Of a stretch of 64,000 nt of DNA, positions 10,046 through 19,212 are shown piece by piece. The notes beneath the pieces were generated by a model that ran no database searches, was not told the origin of the DNA, and was given only the letters and a program-made list of their open reading frames with translations. Origin of the DNA: Bipolaris cookei. Its lineage: Eukaryota > Ascomycota > Dothideomycetes > Pleosporales > Pleosporaceae. A program made the position numbers and the translations under genes. Positions within the stretch are counted from its first letter, which is position 1. Each line of letters starts with the position of its first letter. The stretch spans positions 1 to 64,000 of the forward strand of contig NRSV01000016.1 in the NCBI GenBank assembly GCA_002286855.1. Direction: 5' to 3'.

Positions 10046-11720
10046 ACGTGATTGCATAGCGAGCGCGCCAGCTACCGTGCCGGACGGGCCAATGCCCGGG
10101 ACGGCTCAATGCCCGCTCCGACCCATCAAAACCACCACAAAACCGAGGCTGTAGAGCGGCAGTAGACAGCTATTATTATGAGATTTCTTAGTGTTGAGAA
10201 ACTAGAATAATATTGCAATCATCTATCTATCGATACTTGGCTGGTAACTTGATATCGTAGCCGCGCCGCGATCGCGGTGTTGATCGAGCTGCTGAGCCAT
10301 CAGGTGGCTGCTTACCACTATCACAACTACTACTAATTATTTTTTGATCCTGGTTTTGTACGAGCTTTAAAGCTTCTTTTCTTACTCTTTTGGGAAGTTT
10401 TGATAGCTTGTTTTAGTCGTTTTGCAGCTCTACGGACAGCTTGGCGAGCAGCTCATTCAGTAGCTTCATCAGCTTTCTGCTTCGCCCGCAGTAGTCTCGC
10501 CCCAGCTCGCGCGCGACGTCGTGTATTAAGCTCTTAAGCTTTAAGTAGCTTCGTCTCCTCTCGAGCTTTAACTTTAATAGCTTTCTGATGTTGTAGTACC
10601 TCACGATCACGCTGTTTCTACTCGTAGAGGCTGCGAGCTTCTCGCACCTTCCGCGGCGACCAGAAATCAGCTCCACCATGATAATCTTCGGGCAGTTCGA
10701 GCGCACTAGGCTGTAAGCGCTACTTCCGCTGATGCTCACCAATTAGAGCTTCTCGTAACTTTTGAATCTCTTGCTGGTCAAGCTTTGATTGGGTGGATAG
10801 CTTTATGATAGTTCTGTTAAGCTGGGAGATCTTTCTACTCTCTTTTTTATCAACCGCGCGATTAACTAGCTCTCGAATCTTTCTCCAATCTGAAGCGCTT
10901 AGCGCGGACAAATCACTATCGCTGTGGCAAGCCGCTGGTTTAAACTTCTGGAGTATTACTTCTGGATTGAACGGCGATATACCGGTAGCTTCAAAGGCTC
11001 GGAGAATCGTCAATTCCTTGAATGATACCTGCCAGGCGTTCCAGAATAGTGGGAAGAAATGGACTTGGTGATAGGTAGCAGCCCTTGGCACCTATCCATG
11101 AAGCTCGATAGCTCGTTCGAATAGGCAGTGGATAGCGTCTTAAACAGCCCAACGTCGAGCGGCTGCAACGTATGAGTCGCATGAGGTGGGTATATTCCAA
11201 TTAAGATCTTATTCTGATCGCAATAGTCAATAAACTCCATTGTGAGATGAGGTTGATGGCCATCCATGAACAGCAATCGGTAAGACGACTGAGCTTTTGC
11301 TTTAGTGGCAGGATCGAATACCTGTTTGAGCCACTGAAGCCCGATATCATTATTCGATCACCCAGTAGCCGATGTGGCGATTCAGGCATAGTGGATCTCT
11401 GGATCAAAGACTTGCAACCACGAGTTTTGGATGGATCCAGATTGGCTTGAGTAGATAATGCTCAGATCTAGATGAGATCAATCAGCACAAATACTAGCTA
11501 TCAGCGTAATCCACTCTCGATTGCCATCTTGAATCACAGTCTTTCTTAATCCAGATTGAAGAGAGGCTTTAGAAAATATCCTCGTTGAGCGCGATTGGAC
11601 TCCAATTGTGCTTTGACTTCTGTCTGCGTGTAGCATTGCTGCTTAGAGACGCCTGGTACTAAAGAGTAGTTTAGTGAACAGGAAGAGATGTAGGGCAGCA
11701 GTGTTGCCTTCCATCGAGCT
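10046..11720 (-). pseudogene. Decayed pogo/Tc5-type element E and transposase
   Basis: A left terminus begins ACGTGATTGCATAGCGAGC just after a TA (10044-10045). The minus strand then encodes transposase fragments in shifting frames. A catalytic part at 11276-11010 has MLFMDGHQPHLTMEFIDYC and YPPHATHTLQPLDVGLF. 11091-10720 has ILRAFEATGISPFNPEVILQ. A basic tail at about 10650-10330 has RRRARAGARLLRAKQKADEA. Several TAG/TAA stops interrupt the basic tail. No matching right terminus was found near 11700, so that end is truncated. It is clearly non-functional. Confidence 0.7.
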
Positions 11721-12056
11721 CTTTTTGGGGTAAAGAAAATGGGGATATAAGGAAAATCTATTGTTTTTGTTGTGTTTTGTTCGGTTTTTCTTGCTGTTGT
11801 TGTTGTTTGCGTTTTAGTCTTGTTCTTGGCCTGGGTGCCACCATCTTGTTCCTACTCTCGTGCTGGTAATGAAAGCTAGTGTAGCTTCTATCCCAGCTGT
11901 GTTGTAAAGGAGAAGTGGCATTGTGAGCGTTTTCTGGTCGAGAGTCGCTTTTAGCTTTTTTCTTTCCGCGTTGTAACAGCTGCAGAATAAGAGGACATGC
12001 TCTGGCGTTTGCGGTCTCCCGCAGTTGCAGAGGTTAGAGTCTCTTTTTTACTCTCT

Positions 12057-12651
12057 GTTGGAATCAATTAAGACTTGAACCAGTCCTGATGCGCGACACT
12101 GATTGGTTGACACTAGCAGTGGCAGAGACGTCGTCCCTGCTGCTTACCGGCTCGTGCGCCTGCGGCTGTGCGCGCAGGCACTCTAAGTATTGGACACGAT
12201 AGCAGATACAGACAATCAATCCGCTTCCTCATTATAGTATTGCAGCTGCAAGTTGATTCACTCCATGATACCTTTATTGGGCCAACATTAATAGTAATAG
12301 AATAAAAGAGAGAATAGAGCTAGATAGAAGTATTAAAGAGTAAAAACTACTAAATTAGATTAACACCTTCTCTATATTATAAGAAGTTTTCACGGATACT
12401 TCAATGCCTACCTAGAGAGAGTATTGGCCTAATAAGGTATCATGGAGTGAATCAACTTGCAGCTGCAATACTATAATGAGGAAGCGGATTGATTGTCTGT
12501 ATCTGCTATCGTGTCCAATACTTAGAGTGCCTGCGCGCACAGCCGCAGGCGCACGAGCCGGTAAGCAGCAGGAACGTCGTCCCTACCACTACTAGTGTCA
12601 ACCAATCAGTGTCGCGCATCAGGACTGGTTCGAGTCTTAATTGATTCCAAC
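12057..12651. repeat. Foldback element: 595 bp with about 225-bp inverted arms
   Basis: It starts GTTGGAATCAATTAAGAC and ends with the reverse complement. The arms (about 12057-12285 and 12425-12651) are near identical, with scattered differences (e.g. CAGTGGCAGAGACG versus the complement of CGTCCCTACCACT). An AT-rich centre of about 140 bp separates them. No ORF is contained. It ends 140 bp from the 3' end of the precursor-peptide gene. It is probably a non-autonomous foldback transposon; transcription would give a long hairpin RNA. Confidence 0.85.
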
Positions 12652-12790
12652 AATTAATAATAGTATAGAAGAAAATACAGATAGCTTATCTTCACTATAG
12701 TAAGACTTATAGCTTAGTATAATCTACTTTAATCTGATATATTAGTATAATTACTTATATTATATAGGTTGGTTTGACCTTCTTACTAAC

Positions 12791-13159
12791 CTAACTAGTT
12801 GGGATGTTGTCCACGTCCGCTGCTAGGGGACGACTGTTGCCGGCGCTGTACTGACGCTTCGTCGGGATGTTGTCCACATCCGCTGCTAGGGGACGACTGT
12901 TTCCGGCGCTGTACTGACGCTTCGTCGGGATGTTGTCCACATCCGCTGCTAGGGGACGACTGTTTCCGGCGCTGTACTGACGCTTCGTCGGGATGTTGTC
13001 CACATCCGCTGCTAGGGGACGACTGTTTCCGGCGCTGTACTGACGCTTCGTCGGGATGTTGAAATTCACAGCTTCAGTTCCACTAGTAAATGGCTGAGTG
13101 GGCATGGCCACTGACAAGGCTAATAGACTCGTGAAAGTAAAGAGGTTAGAGAGACGCAT
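12791..13159 (-). CDS. Secreted Kex2-repeat precursor peptide, candidate RiPP (dikaritin-like) precursor
   Basis: This 122-aa protein has an N-terminal signal peptide (MRLSNLFTFTSLLALSVA, cleavage about residue 18-20). A short leader ends NIPTKR. Four tandem repeats follow, of the form QYSAGNSRPL + AADVDNIPT + KR; the last ends in TS instead of KR. Each Lys-Arg is a Kex2-type site, so one precursor would release four copies of one peptide beginning Gln-Tyr-Ser-Ala-Gly. This is the architecture of fungal dikaritin precursors (ustiloxin core Y-A/V-I-G) and of victorin. The divergent neighbour is a UstYa-family oxidase, the expected partner. An alpha-pheromone precursor is the main alternative, but the repeat lacks the usual Trp/Cys-rich core. 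A TATA-like element lies about 70 nt upstream. Confidence 0.85.
   Translation of the reverse strand: MRLSNLFTFTSLLALSVAMPTQPFTSGTEAVNFNIPTKRQYSAGNSRPLAADVDNIPTKRQYSAGNSRPLAADVDNIPTKRQYSAGNSRPLAADVDNIPTKRQYSAGNSRPLAADVDNIPTS
12801..13052 (-). repeat. 63-bp tandem repeat, four full units (precursor core repeats)
   Basis: The units are 12801-12863, 12864-12926, 12927-12989 and 12990-13052, with a partial fifth from 13053. The only differences seen between units are in the first (3'-most), at a GAC/GAT and a GGC/GGA codon. Both are synonymous, so the peptide repeat is identical in all four. Confidence 0.95.
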
Positions 13160-13227
13160 TGTGAGTTACACTTAAGTTTTAATTGTACAAAATGGTGTAT
13201 AGACAGTTATGTCATTGAGGGGAGTCT

Positions 13228-13240
13228 TTATATATATATT
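13228..13240 (-). promoter_or_regulatory. TATA-like element of the precursor gene
   Basis: The alternating TATATATATA tract lies about 70-80 nt upstream of the precursor ATG at 13159. It is well placed for a core promoter on the minus strand. Assigned by position only. Confidence 0.45.
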
Positions 13241-13391
13241 CTTTTAATGTAAATGCCGCGTCTCTTAATGCGATTTCAGTGAGATCGTATAGGTGCATTG
13301 CCAAGAACTCAAACTGATCTGCGCTGGAAATCACGCCTCAGTTTCATCGCCGCTATTATCACTGTCAAACTTCCTAATGTGCATCTCTCCA

Positions 13392-13505
13392 TGACGGATA
13401 TCCCTGTGTGTTAGAATTAACTAATCAGCTTGCAAGTTTGGGGCAGAAGTCTGTGATCTAAGTAAGCTAATTGGTCGATTTTAGCACCTAGGGATGTCCG
13501 TCACG
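13392..13505. repeat. Imperfect inverted repeat, MITE-like (about 114 bp)
   Basis: The left arm starts TGACGGATATCCCTGTGTG and the right arm ends GCACCTAGGGATGTCCGTCA. The arms pair over about 45 nt with roughly three quarters identity and a short loop. It lies between the precursor and UstYa genes and contains no ORF. Confidence 0.5.
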
Positions 13506-13803
13506 AAGGGATATACGTTAGCAGAGGCATGCTGCTATCATTACTATTGATGGTGTCATGAGGGGTTGCCCACGACCCTGTAATAGAACACGTCAACATG
13601 CTATCACTATCTCGTATATATGCGAAACGGATTAACTAGATATATCGTAGTGTCTATATGCTAGTCTTTTCCTAAAGAAGCTGCACAGGTAGAGTTGATA
13701 AGCTTACGCTACTAGCGTATCATTAGCGCTATTAAAAAGCCGCTACAATCAGATACACATTGCTATCCAGTTTACGCAAAATATAGTATCTACTAAATCG
13801 TAT

Positions 13804-14204
13804 TGTCAGGGGTCGTATGGGCGTTAATGCAGAATAGGTTCAGAAGCAACAGGTATAGGATAGGTTACAAGACATAGCTCAAAAAGCTATGTACAGAAAC
13901 TGAACAGCAGGTGTAAATACATTCTGAACAGGCCCGAGCGGGCGCTAGCCACGTTGTGCGGTAAGATTCGGGCCGGTTATGGAAGGCGTACTGCAAGAGG
14001 CGCAACTCCGGGGAGTAGTGTTAAACTTGGGAGCACAATTGGACAGCCCAGGGAAACAAAATTGTATTCTATAGCGAGCTAAGCTCTGGCCTATGTAACT
14101 ATCTATATACTATACTAGTTGCCTAAGCAGCAATCGGGCCGGGTAGATAGGGTAAACAAGGTCGTAGACGAAGATAAGAGGCGAAGGGCGTTCAGCCCGT
14201 TACA
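13804..14204 (-). repeat. Probable solo LTR (401 bp) in the precursor/UstYa intergenic region
   Basis: The termini are TGTCAGGGG... and ...CCCGTTACA (TG...CA). It is flanked by CGTAT (13799-13803) and CGTAC (14205-14209), a 5-bp duplication with one transition. Read on the minus strand it begins TGTAACGGGCTG, resembling the small LTR at 31363 (TGTGACGGGCTG). No internal domain is present. Confidence 0.5.
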
Positions 14205-14355
14205 CGTACAGCCACACCGTGACACATATAGTTTAATTAAGAAACTACTAATTACAGAACTTGAATAATAAATCGTAGCACAATTTTCAAAAAGCTATCA
14301 GCACTAGATCTACGTGGTAATGTAACTAATGAGATTTCTCCTATGGTTACTTGTC

Positions 14356-14443
14356 TTTCGTGATCCCGGGACTTCCGCTGCATTAGCCCTAATAGTTGTA
14401 TTTCGCGATCCCAGGACTTCCGCTGCATCGGCCCTATTGGTTA
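14356..14443. repeat. 45-bp tandem duplication upstream of the UstYa gene
   Basis: Two adjacent units begin at 14356 and 14401. They share TTTCG, then CGATCCC and GGACTTCCGCTGCAT, with a few transitions between them. They end about 350 bp before the UstYa ATG. They could duplicate a regulatory site; no known site is claimed. Confidence 0.6.
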
Positions 14444-14796
14444 TCTTCTGCCAATTAGAGTGCTGAATGCACTCGATGTGTGCTACATAACCCTGGTATA
14501 GATTCTAGATCGGTTGGCTAAGAGGTTCCCCTTGTTCGTAGAGCATACGTGTCAGTCTATACAAGGTATGCGCATTTCAAGCCGTGACTATCCCTAACTA
14601 AGCTATAGTATACTATTGGCACTATCATACCAAGTCTCTTGACAAGAAGGCTAGTTATCATTGCTACTACGGTTGGATTCGATGCCGCTCAATCTTAACT
14701 TCTTATTTTCTACAAATTATATTTACATTCCACAGTCTTTGTTATACAAGAATTCATACACAACCTGCCGCCAAACATCCTTCATTAATTAAGATT

Positions 14797-15824
14797 ATGT
14801 CAACTATTTCCAATGATTTGCCAGATGTCGCATGCCAAGGCGAGAAATTTGCTCTCTTACACCAAGAAGAAGTATCAAGAAAGTCGTCACGTGTTAAAAG
14901 GCAATCATGGCTAGTAGTCGTATGCACTATTATCCTTACAAATCTATTTTCAATTGTTTTTACCGCAAGATATACAAAATCCCAAAGCTACCTCTCATAC
15001 TCCTTAGACTTGCCTAGAAGTATGTGTTTTCATAACATCGAAATACACTACGACTAACACTTTTAAGTGGAAGAAATTTATCCTAAACTTGACAGATCCC
15101 ACATCTTAACTCAATTCAGCGAGCATCGGGTTAATGGAACAAGTAGATGGACAGCTCCGCCAAATCCCTCAGTAGACAGAGCCTGGCTAGAACTAGGAGC
15201 TCGCGATATTGGATTTCTCGTTCCAAAGGCAGTCGGTATAGGTCATGGTCTTAATCCTAGAGAGCAAAAATATTACCCAAGGGGAACATATCGCAGCGAT
15301 TCTGAACTAGAAGGATTTATTGTGTTTATTCAAGCCTTCCACGACCTACATTGTTTAGTAAGTATAGCACTACCTCTACGGTATTAGAGCATCGCTAAGG
15401 TGCGATAGGATGAGCTTCGAAAAGGCCTCTACTTCAACAAACCCTACTACCGCCAGTACGAGGATGATAATCTCGTGCCGGAGTGGTTCCGCGTAAGCCA
15501 TATTAGTACGTGATTTTAGGTTTAAGAACCTATGATGTTGTAATAGAACAGTACTAACTTGTCCTATCAGATCATTGTCTAGACAATATTCGCGAGAGCT
15601 TAATGTGTGCAGCTGATATAGGGGTGATACCAACAGAATGGACTGGATCGCATAACAGCTCTATTAGATTCTCTAATAAGCATCAATGCAATAGTTACGA
15701 TTCATTGCTAGAGTGGAAGGCGAGGTGGGATGCAGATCATCCCGCTTTCGCAAAGGAGTCGCAGGTGCAGCTTCAAGCGCCTCCAGATGCAGTTTTTCGT
15801 GACCCTAGCGAATGGGTGGCCTAA
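14797..15824 (+). CDS. UstYa-family (DUF3328) oxidase-like protein, intact, 4 exons (287 aa)
   Basis: UstYa-family proteins are membrane-anchored enzymes that oxidatively cyclise the core peptide of dikaritin and victorin RiPPs. Proposed exons are 14797-15019, 15068-15357, 15409-15505 and 15571-15824. The introns of 48, 51 and 65 nt have GTATGT/GTAAGT/GTACGT donors and CTAAC-like branch points, and joining them keeps one frame. The protein has a cytosolic N-terminus, one membrane segment (about 38-56), and both family motifs: HDLHC at 166-170 and HINHC at 202-206. The second is followed by LDNIRESLMCAAD and PTEW. These paired HxxHC motifs define the family. The gene is divergent from the Kex2-repeat precursor, 1.6 kb away. 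Its TAA stop lies 2 bp before the TA target of transposon B1. No stop or RIP damage is seen. Confidence 0.88.
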
Positions 15825-15828
15825 GTTA

Positions 15829-17658
15829 ACGTGGTTCACAAGCGAGCAGCCCACGCCCCACCAGCGCGTCGACATCGACACTACAACACGTTATGTCTCA
15901 ACAACAAATTACTCAAATTTTCTGTACTAAATCATATCTTCAGCTTACTCTTTCTAATGTCTAATCGCAACGTGTTTAAAGCCAAAGACGTGCTGCCTCT
16001 ATCTATAACGTGCCTCGAAGAATTCTATCTTAATTATCGATGCGCTGGAAGACGCCCCCAACGCGACTGCGAACCAAAATCAAAGCGCCCGAATAAGCTA
16101 GAAGAGGCTATATTTGAGCGTATTCTTCAAGAGTATGCGCGAGGATTTGCGCCTACAAAGGCTGAAGTTTGAGCAATGCTGATAAACTATTGCATGAGCG
16201 GGAGAGCAACCCTGTTGGTAAGAACTGGGTTGACAACTTTGTTAAGAGGACTCCTGTGCTCCGTACGCGCTGCAGCCGTCCTTATGATCACCAGAGAGTT
16301 GCCTGCGAGGACCCAGCGGCTATCTAGCGCTGGTTCGACCTAGTCAAGGCGACAAAGCAGAAGTGGGGTATTGTAGACGATGATATCTACAATTTTGATG
16401 AAACTGGCTTTATGATGGGCAAGATTTTATCACAGTTATTTATCACAGGCTCAGAGGGATATAGCAAAAAGAAATGGATACAGCCAGGTAACCGTGAGCA
16501 GGTTACTGTGATCTAAGGCGTAGGCGCGTCGGGTCGCCGGCTACCACCTTTCGTCATCTTTGCGGGCAAGGTGCTTATCAACGTCTGGTTTGAGAATCTA
16601 CCTGCTCACTGGTTTCTTGAAGTCATTCTTAATGGCTGGACGATTAATCAGCTTGCTCTTGCGTGGTTAGAGCACTTTGATACCCATACAAAGAGGCAGA
16701 CTGTGGGTGGGTATCGACTGCTTATTATCGACGGCCATGAAAGCCACTGCTCCATCGAATTTCAAGATCTTTGCAAGGAGAAGAATATTATCCTTCTCTG
16801 CATGCCTGCGCACTCGTCTCACCTGTTGCAGCCCCTTGACGTCGCCTGCTTCTCGCCGTTGAAGCGCAGGTATGGCGACGTCGTTTCGGGCTTGGCACGC
16901 AACCGTACCAACTATATCAGCAAGGAGACCTTCCTACCAGCCTTTAAGACTGCTTTTGAGCAGTCTATCACGAAGGAGAATATCCAAGCTGGCTTCAGAG
17001 GCGCTGGTCTCGTCCCACATGACCCACAGGCTGTGCTATCAAAGCTTGATGTGGTGGTGCAGACACCAAAACAATCGCCGCGACGGGGAGGCGCCTGGGA
17101 GGCGCAGACACCGCGCAACGCGCGCAAAATTGAGGCTCAAAGTACTCTCATTCGAGAGAGTAAGAAATCGCCCTGGGTCTTCTGCAAGTTCTTTAGACGA
17201 GAAGGTTGCACAGTTGAGTAAAGGGGCTCAGCAAATAGCACATGAAATGACGCTTATAAGAGAGGAAGTTGCTGCTTTTCGAGAGACTCTAAACGCAGTA
17301 AATAAGCGTAAAAGCCGCAAGCGTCGATACGTACGGACAGATGAGACTCTTACTGTAGGCGAAGTACAAGAAGTATTAGCTGAACAGGCGGGTAGCAGTC
17401 GTGTTGCGATGGTGAGAGTGCGTCGAAGAGTGTGCGAGGAGAGAGGCGGTGCGGGCGTTGCAAGCAGACTGGACACAACGCTCGTACCTGCGCAGTTGAG
17501 ATAGATAGTGTAAGTGATAGTAGCGATTCTGACAATTAATTTGGTATATCGCAATAGTTTATTGACTGTGATAAAAGTGCGTGATATGGTCTCGACGTCG
17601 ACGCGCCGGTGCAAAGTGGCCGACTCGCTTGGGTGGCCGACTCGCTTATGAACCACGT
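15829..17658 (+). mobile_element. Pogo-type DNA transposon B1, full length, decayed (1830 bp)
   Basis: The ends read ACGTGGTTCACAAGCGAGC at the left and its near reverse complement at the right. TA flanks both sides (15827-15828 and 17659-17660). The left end abuts the UstYa gene. The right end directly joins a truncated second copy (17661-18050). The transposase inside is broken. Confidence 0.85.
15893..17539 (+). pseudogene. Family B pogo-type transposase, several stops and frameshifts
   Basis: The frame opens at ATG 15893 (MSQQ) but reaches a TAA within about 25 codons, where a related copy at 33744 reads on. Conserved parts remain: YNFDETGFMMG near 16390, LLIIDGHESH and HLLQPLDVACFSPLK in 16571-17221, then a frame change. 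A coiled coil and basic segment (NKRKSRKRRY) follow in 16872-17504. The CCHC knuckle is out of frame. Comparison with the 33744 copy shows C-to-T and G-to-A changes, consistent with RIP. Confidence 0.8.
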
Positions 17659-17660
17659 TA

Positions 17661-18050
17661 ACGCTTATGATGGAGGAAATGGCTAAGCTTCAAGAGACTC
17701 TAGACGAAGTAAATAAGCGTAAGAGCCGCAAGCGGCAATATTTACGGACAGAAGAGGCTCTTAATATAGGCGAGGTACAAGAAGTATTAGCTGAACAGGC
17801 GGGTAACAGTCGTGGTGATGGTGAGAGCGCGTCGAAGAGGGTGCGAGGAGAGAGGCGGTGCGGGTGTTGCAAGCAGACTGGACACAACGCTCGTACCTGT
17901 GCAGTTGAGGTAGATATTGCAAGCGATAGTGGCGACTCTGATAATTAATTTGGTGTATCGCAACAGTTTATTGACTATGATAAAAGTGCGTGATAACGTC
18001 TCGACGTCGACGCGCTGGTGGGGCATGGGCCGCTCGCTTGTGAACCACGT
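17661..18050 (+). mobile_element. Truncated pogo family B copy B2 (3' end)
   Basis: This duplicates the last 400 bp or so of B1, ending GCTTGTGAACCACGT before TA (18051-18052). The coding piece 17667-17948 reads in frame through NKRKSRKRQY and a clean CCHC zinc knuckle (CGCCKQTGHNARTC), which is frame-shifted in B1. The 5' portion is missing. B1 and B2 share the junction TA at 17659-17660. Confidence 0.8.
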
Positions 18051-18149
18051 TATAGGTTTCTCTATTCTTTCACTTAACAACCTACCTTTCATGAACGTAC
18101 AATGTAATGTGAAAACAACTGTAAAGGGCTAGATCCCATTTAGTAGAGC

Positions 18150-18600
18150 TCCTCGATGGTATCTCGGTGCGCGATCACAGAATCCGGATGGAGGCCATAG
18201 CACCCAGATTCTGCCCATCCGAACCGCGTTCAGACGCAGCGCCTAGACATAATGCTCAGATCAACGGGAAGGCATATTTCTCCGGCCCATGCATAGATAT
18301 AAGCTCTTAGGTAGATAGCTGTTAGCTCTCTATCGAATACAATCTTGTTGCACCCGGCATTGCCCTTAGCATAGCACTCTCTTGAGTCCAGCCCATTACA
18401 ACAACTCACGCACACACTTACAAGATCAATAAAGACTGTCACGATTAGGACTCGCAGATATTGGTAGGCTCAGCAAGAAGCAGGATACACTGCTACAGGC
18501 ATCTTAACAGTACTCTCACTACAGCTACTTCGGGTAGGGCTTAGATCGCTTTTGTAGAATCCGGGTGCGGGTCCGAGCACCCAGATTCTGTGCGCGGCCA
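18150..18600. repeat. LTR-like remnant with paired AGAATCCGG...ACCCAGATTCTG motifs
   Basis: Two hairpin-capable motifs of about 37 bp (about 18178-18214 and 18554-18590) resemble the segment CAGAATCCGGATGCGCAG...GGACTCTGCG of the copia LTR at 338. The intervening sequence has no ORF. It is probably a decayed LTR of a related copia family; boundaries were not found. Confidence 0.35.
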
Positions 18601-19212
18601 ATCAGCGCGCAGCGTACCAACTTTCTCAGCCAGCGCCGTGACAAAAACTCATTTTAAAGAAAATCATGCAATTTCGCTAAAATGCTACGTAATGCAATCT
18701 AGGATAGCAACCGTCACTCCCCTGACCAAACGCCTCTAGACCCAACCAAAAAAAGAACCGAACCGTTCAACGCTGTACGATAAAGTAAAAAAAAGAAGAC
18801 GGCATACCAACCACATCATGGTGTGAAAGGAAATCGTACACATCATTTATGAAAAGCACCAAGGTACCATATGATATAGCAAGAGGGGGGTAGCATAAAA
18901 TAACAAGGAAAGACAAGAGCAGAGAATCGAAGATGCATGTATATTAAACCAAAAGCTATTTAGGCAAAGGAAAGAAAAGAAAAAGAAAAGAAGATGTCGT
19001 AAGACTAATAATTTGTGATATCAAAAAAAGGAAGAACATGGGTAGAAAGGTATCAAAGAACAAAGACCAAGAAAAGAAAGAAGCGAACGGAAGATAACTT
19101 CAGAGTAATACAGTGTGATCATTTGGTCCTTTGAATTCATGTGAAAAAAAAGAATAGGAGTTGGATAAAGGCAGGAAGAAGAGGGGGGTAAAAACGATCC
19201 TAACAGCAATTT

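Noticed and set aside
12600..12640. tRNA-like GGTTCGAGTCT block in the foldback arm
   Set aside because: The presumed T-arm has an 8-nt loop and no acceptor stem or A-box could be built, so no tRNA is called. No tRNA or rRNA gene was recognised elsewhere.
12799..13062. Plus-strand frame of 87 residues with repeated CCPHPLLGDDC units
   Set aside because: It is the antisense of the precursor repeats and lacks a signal peptide. The minus-strand frame has signal peptide, Kex2 sites and synonymous-only variation.
7000..19000. Search for further RiPP pathway genes (tyrosinase, methyltransferase, transporter, second UstYa) near the precursor
   Set aside because: None recognised; remaining coding pieces are transposase fragments or unassigned remnants, so a larger cluster is not claimed.
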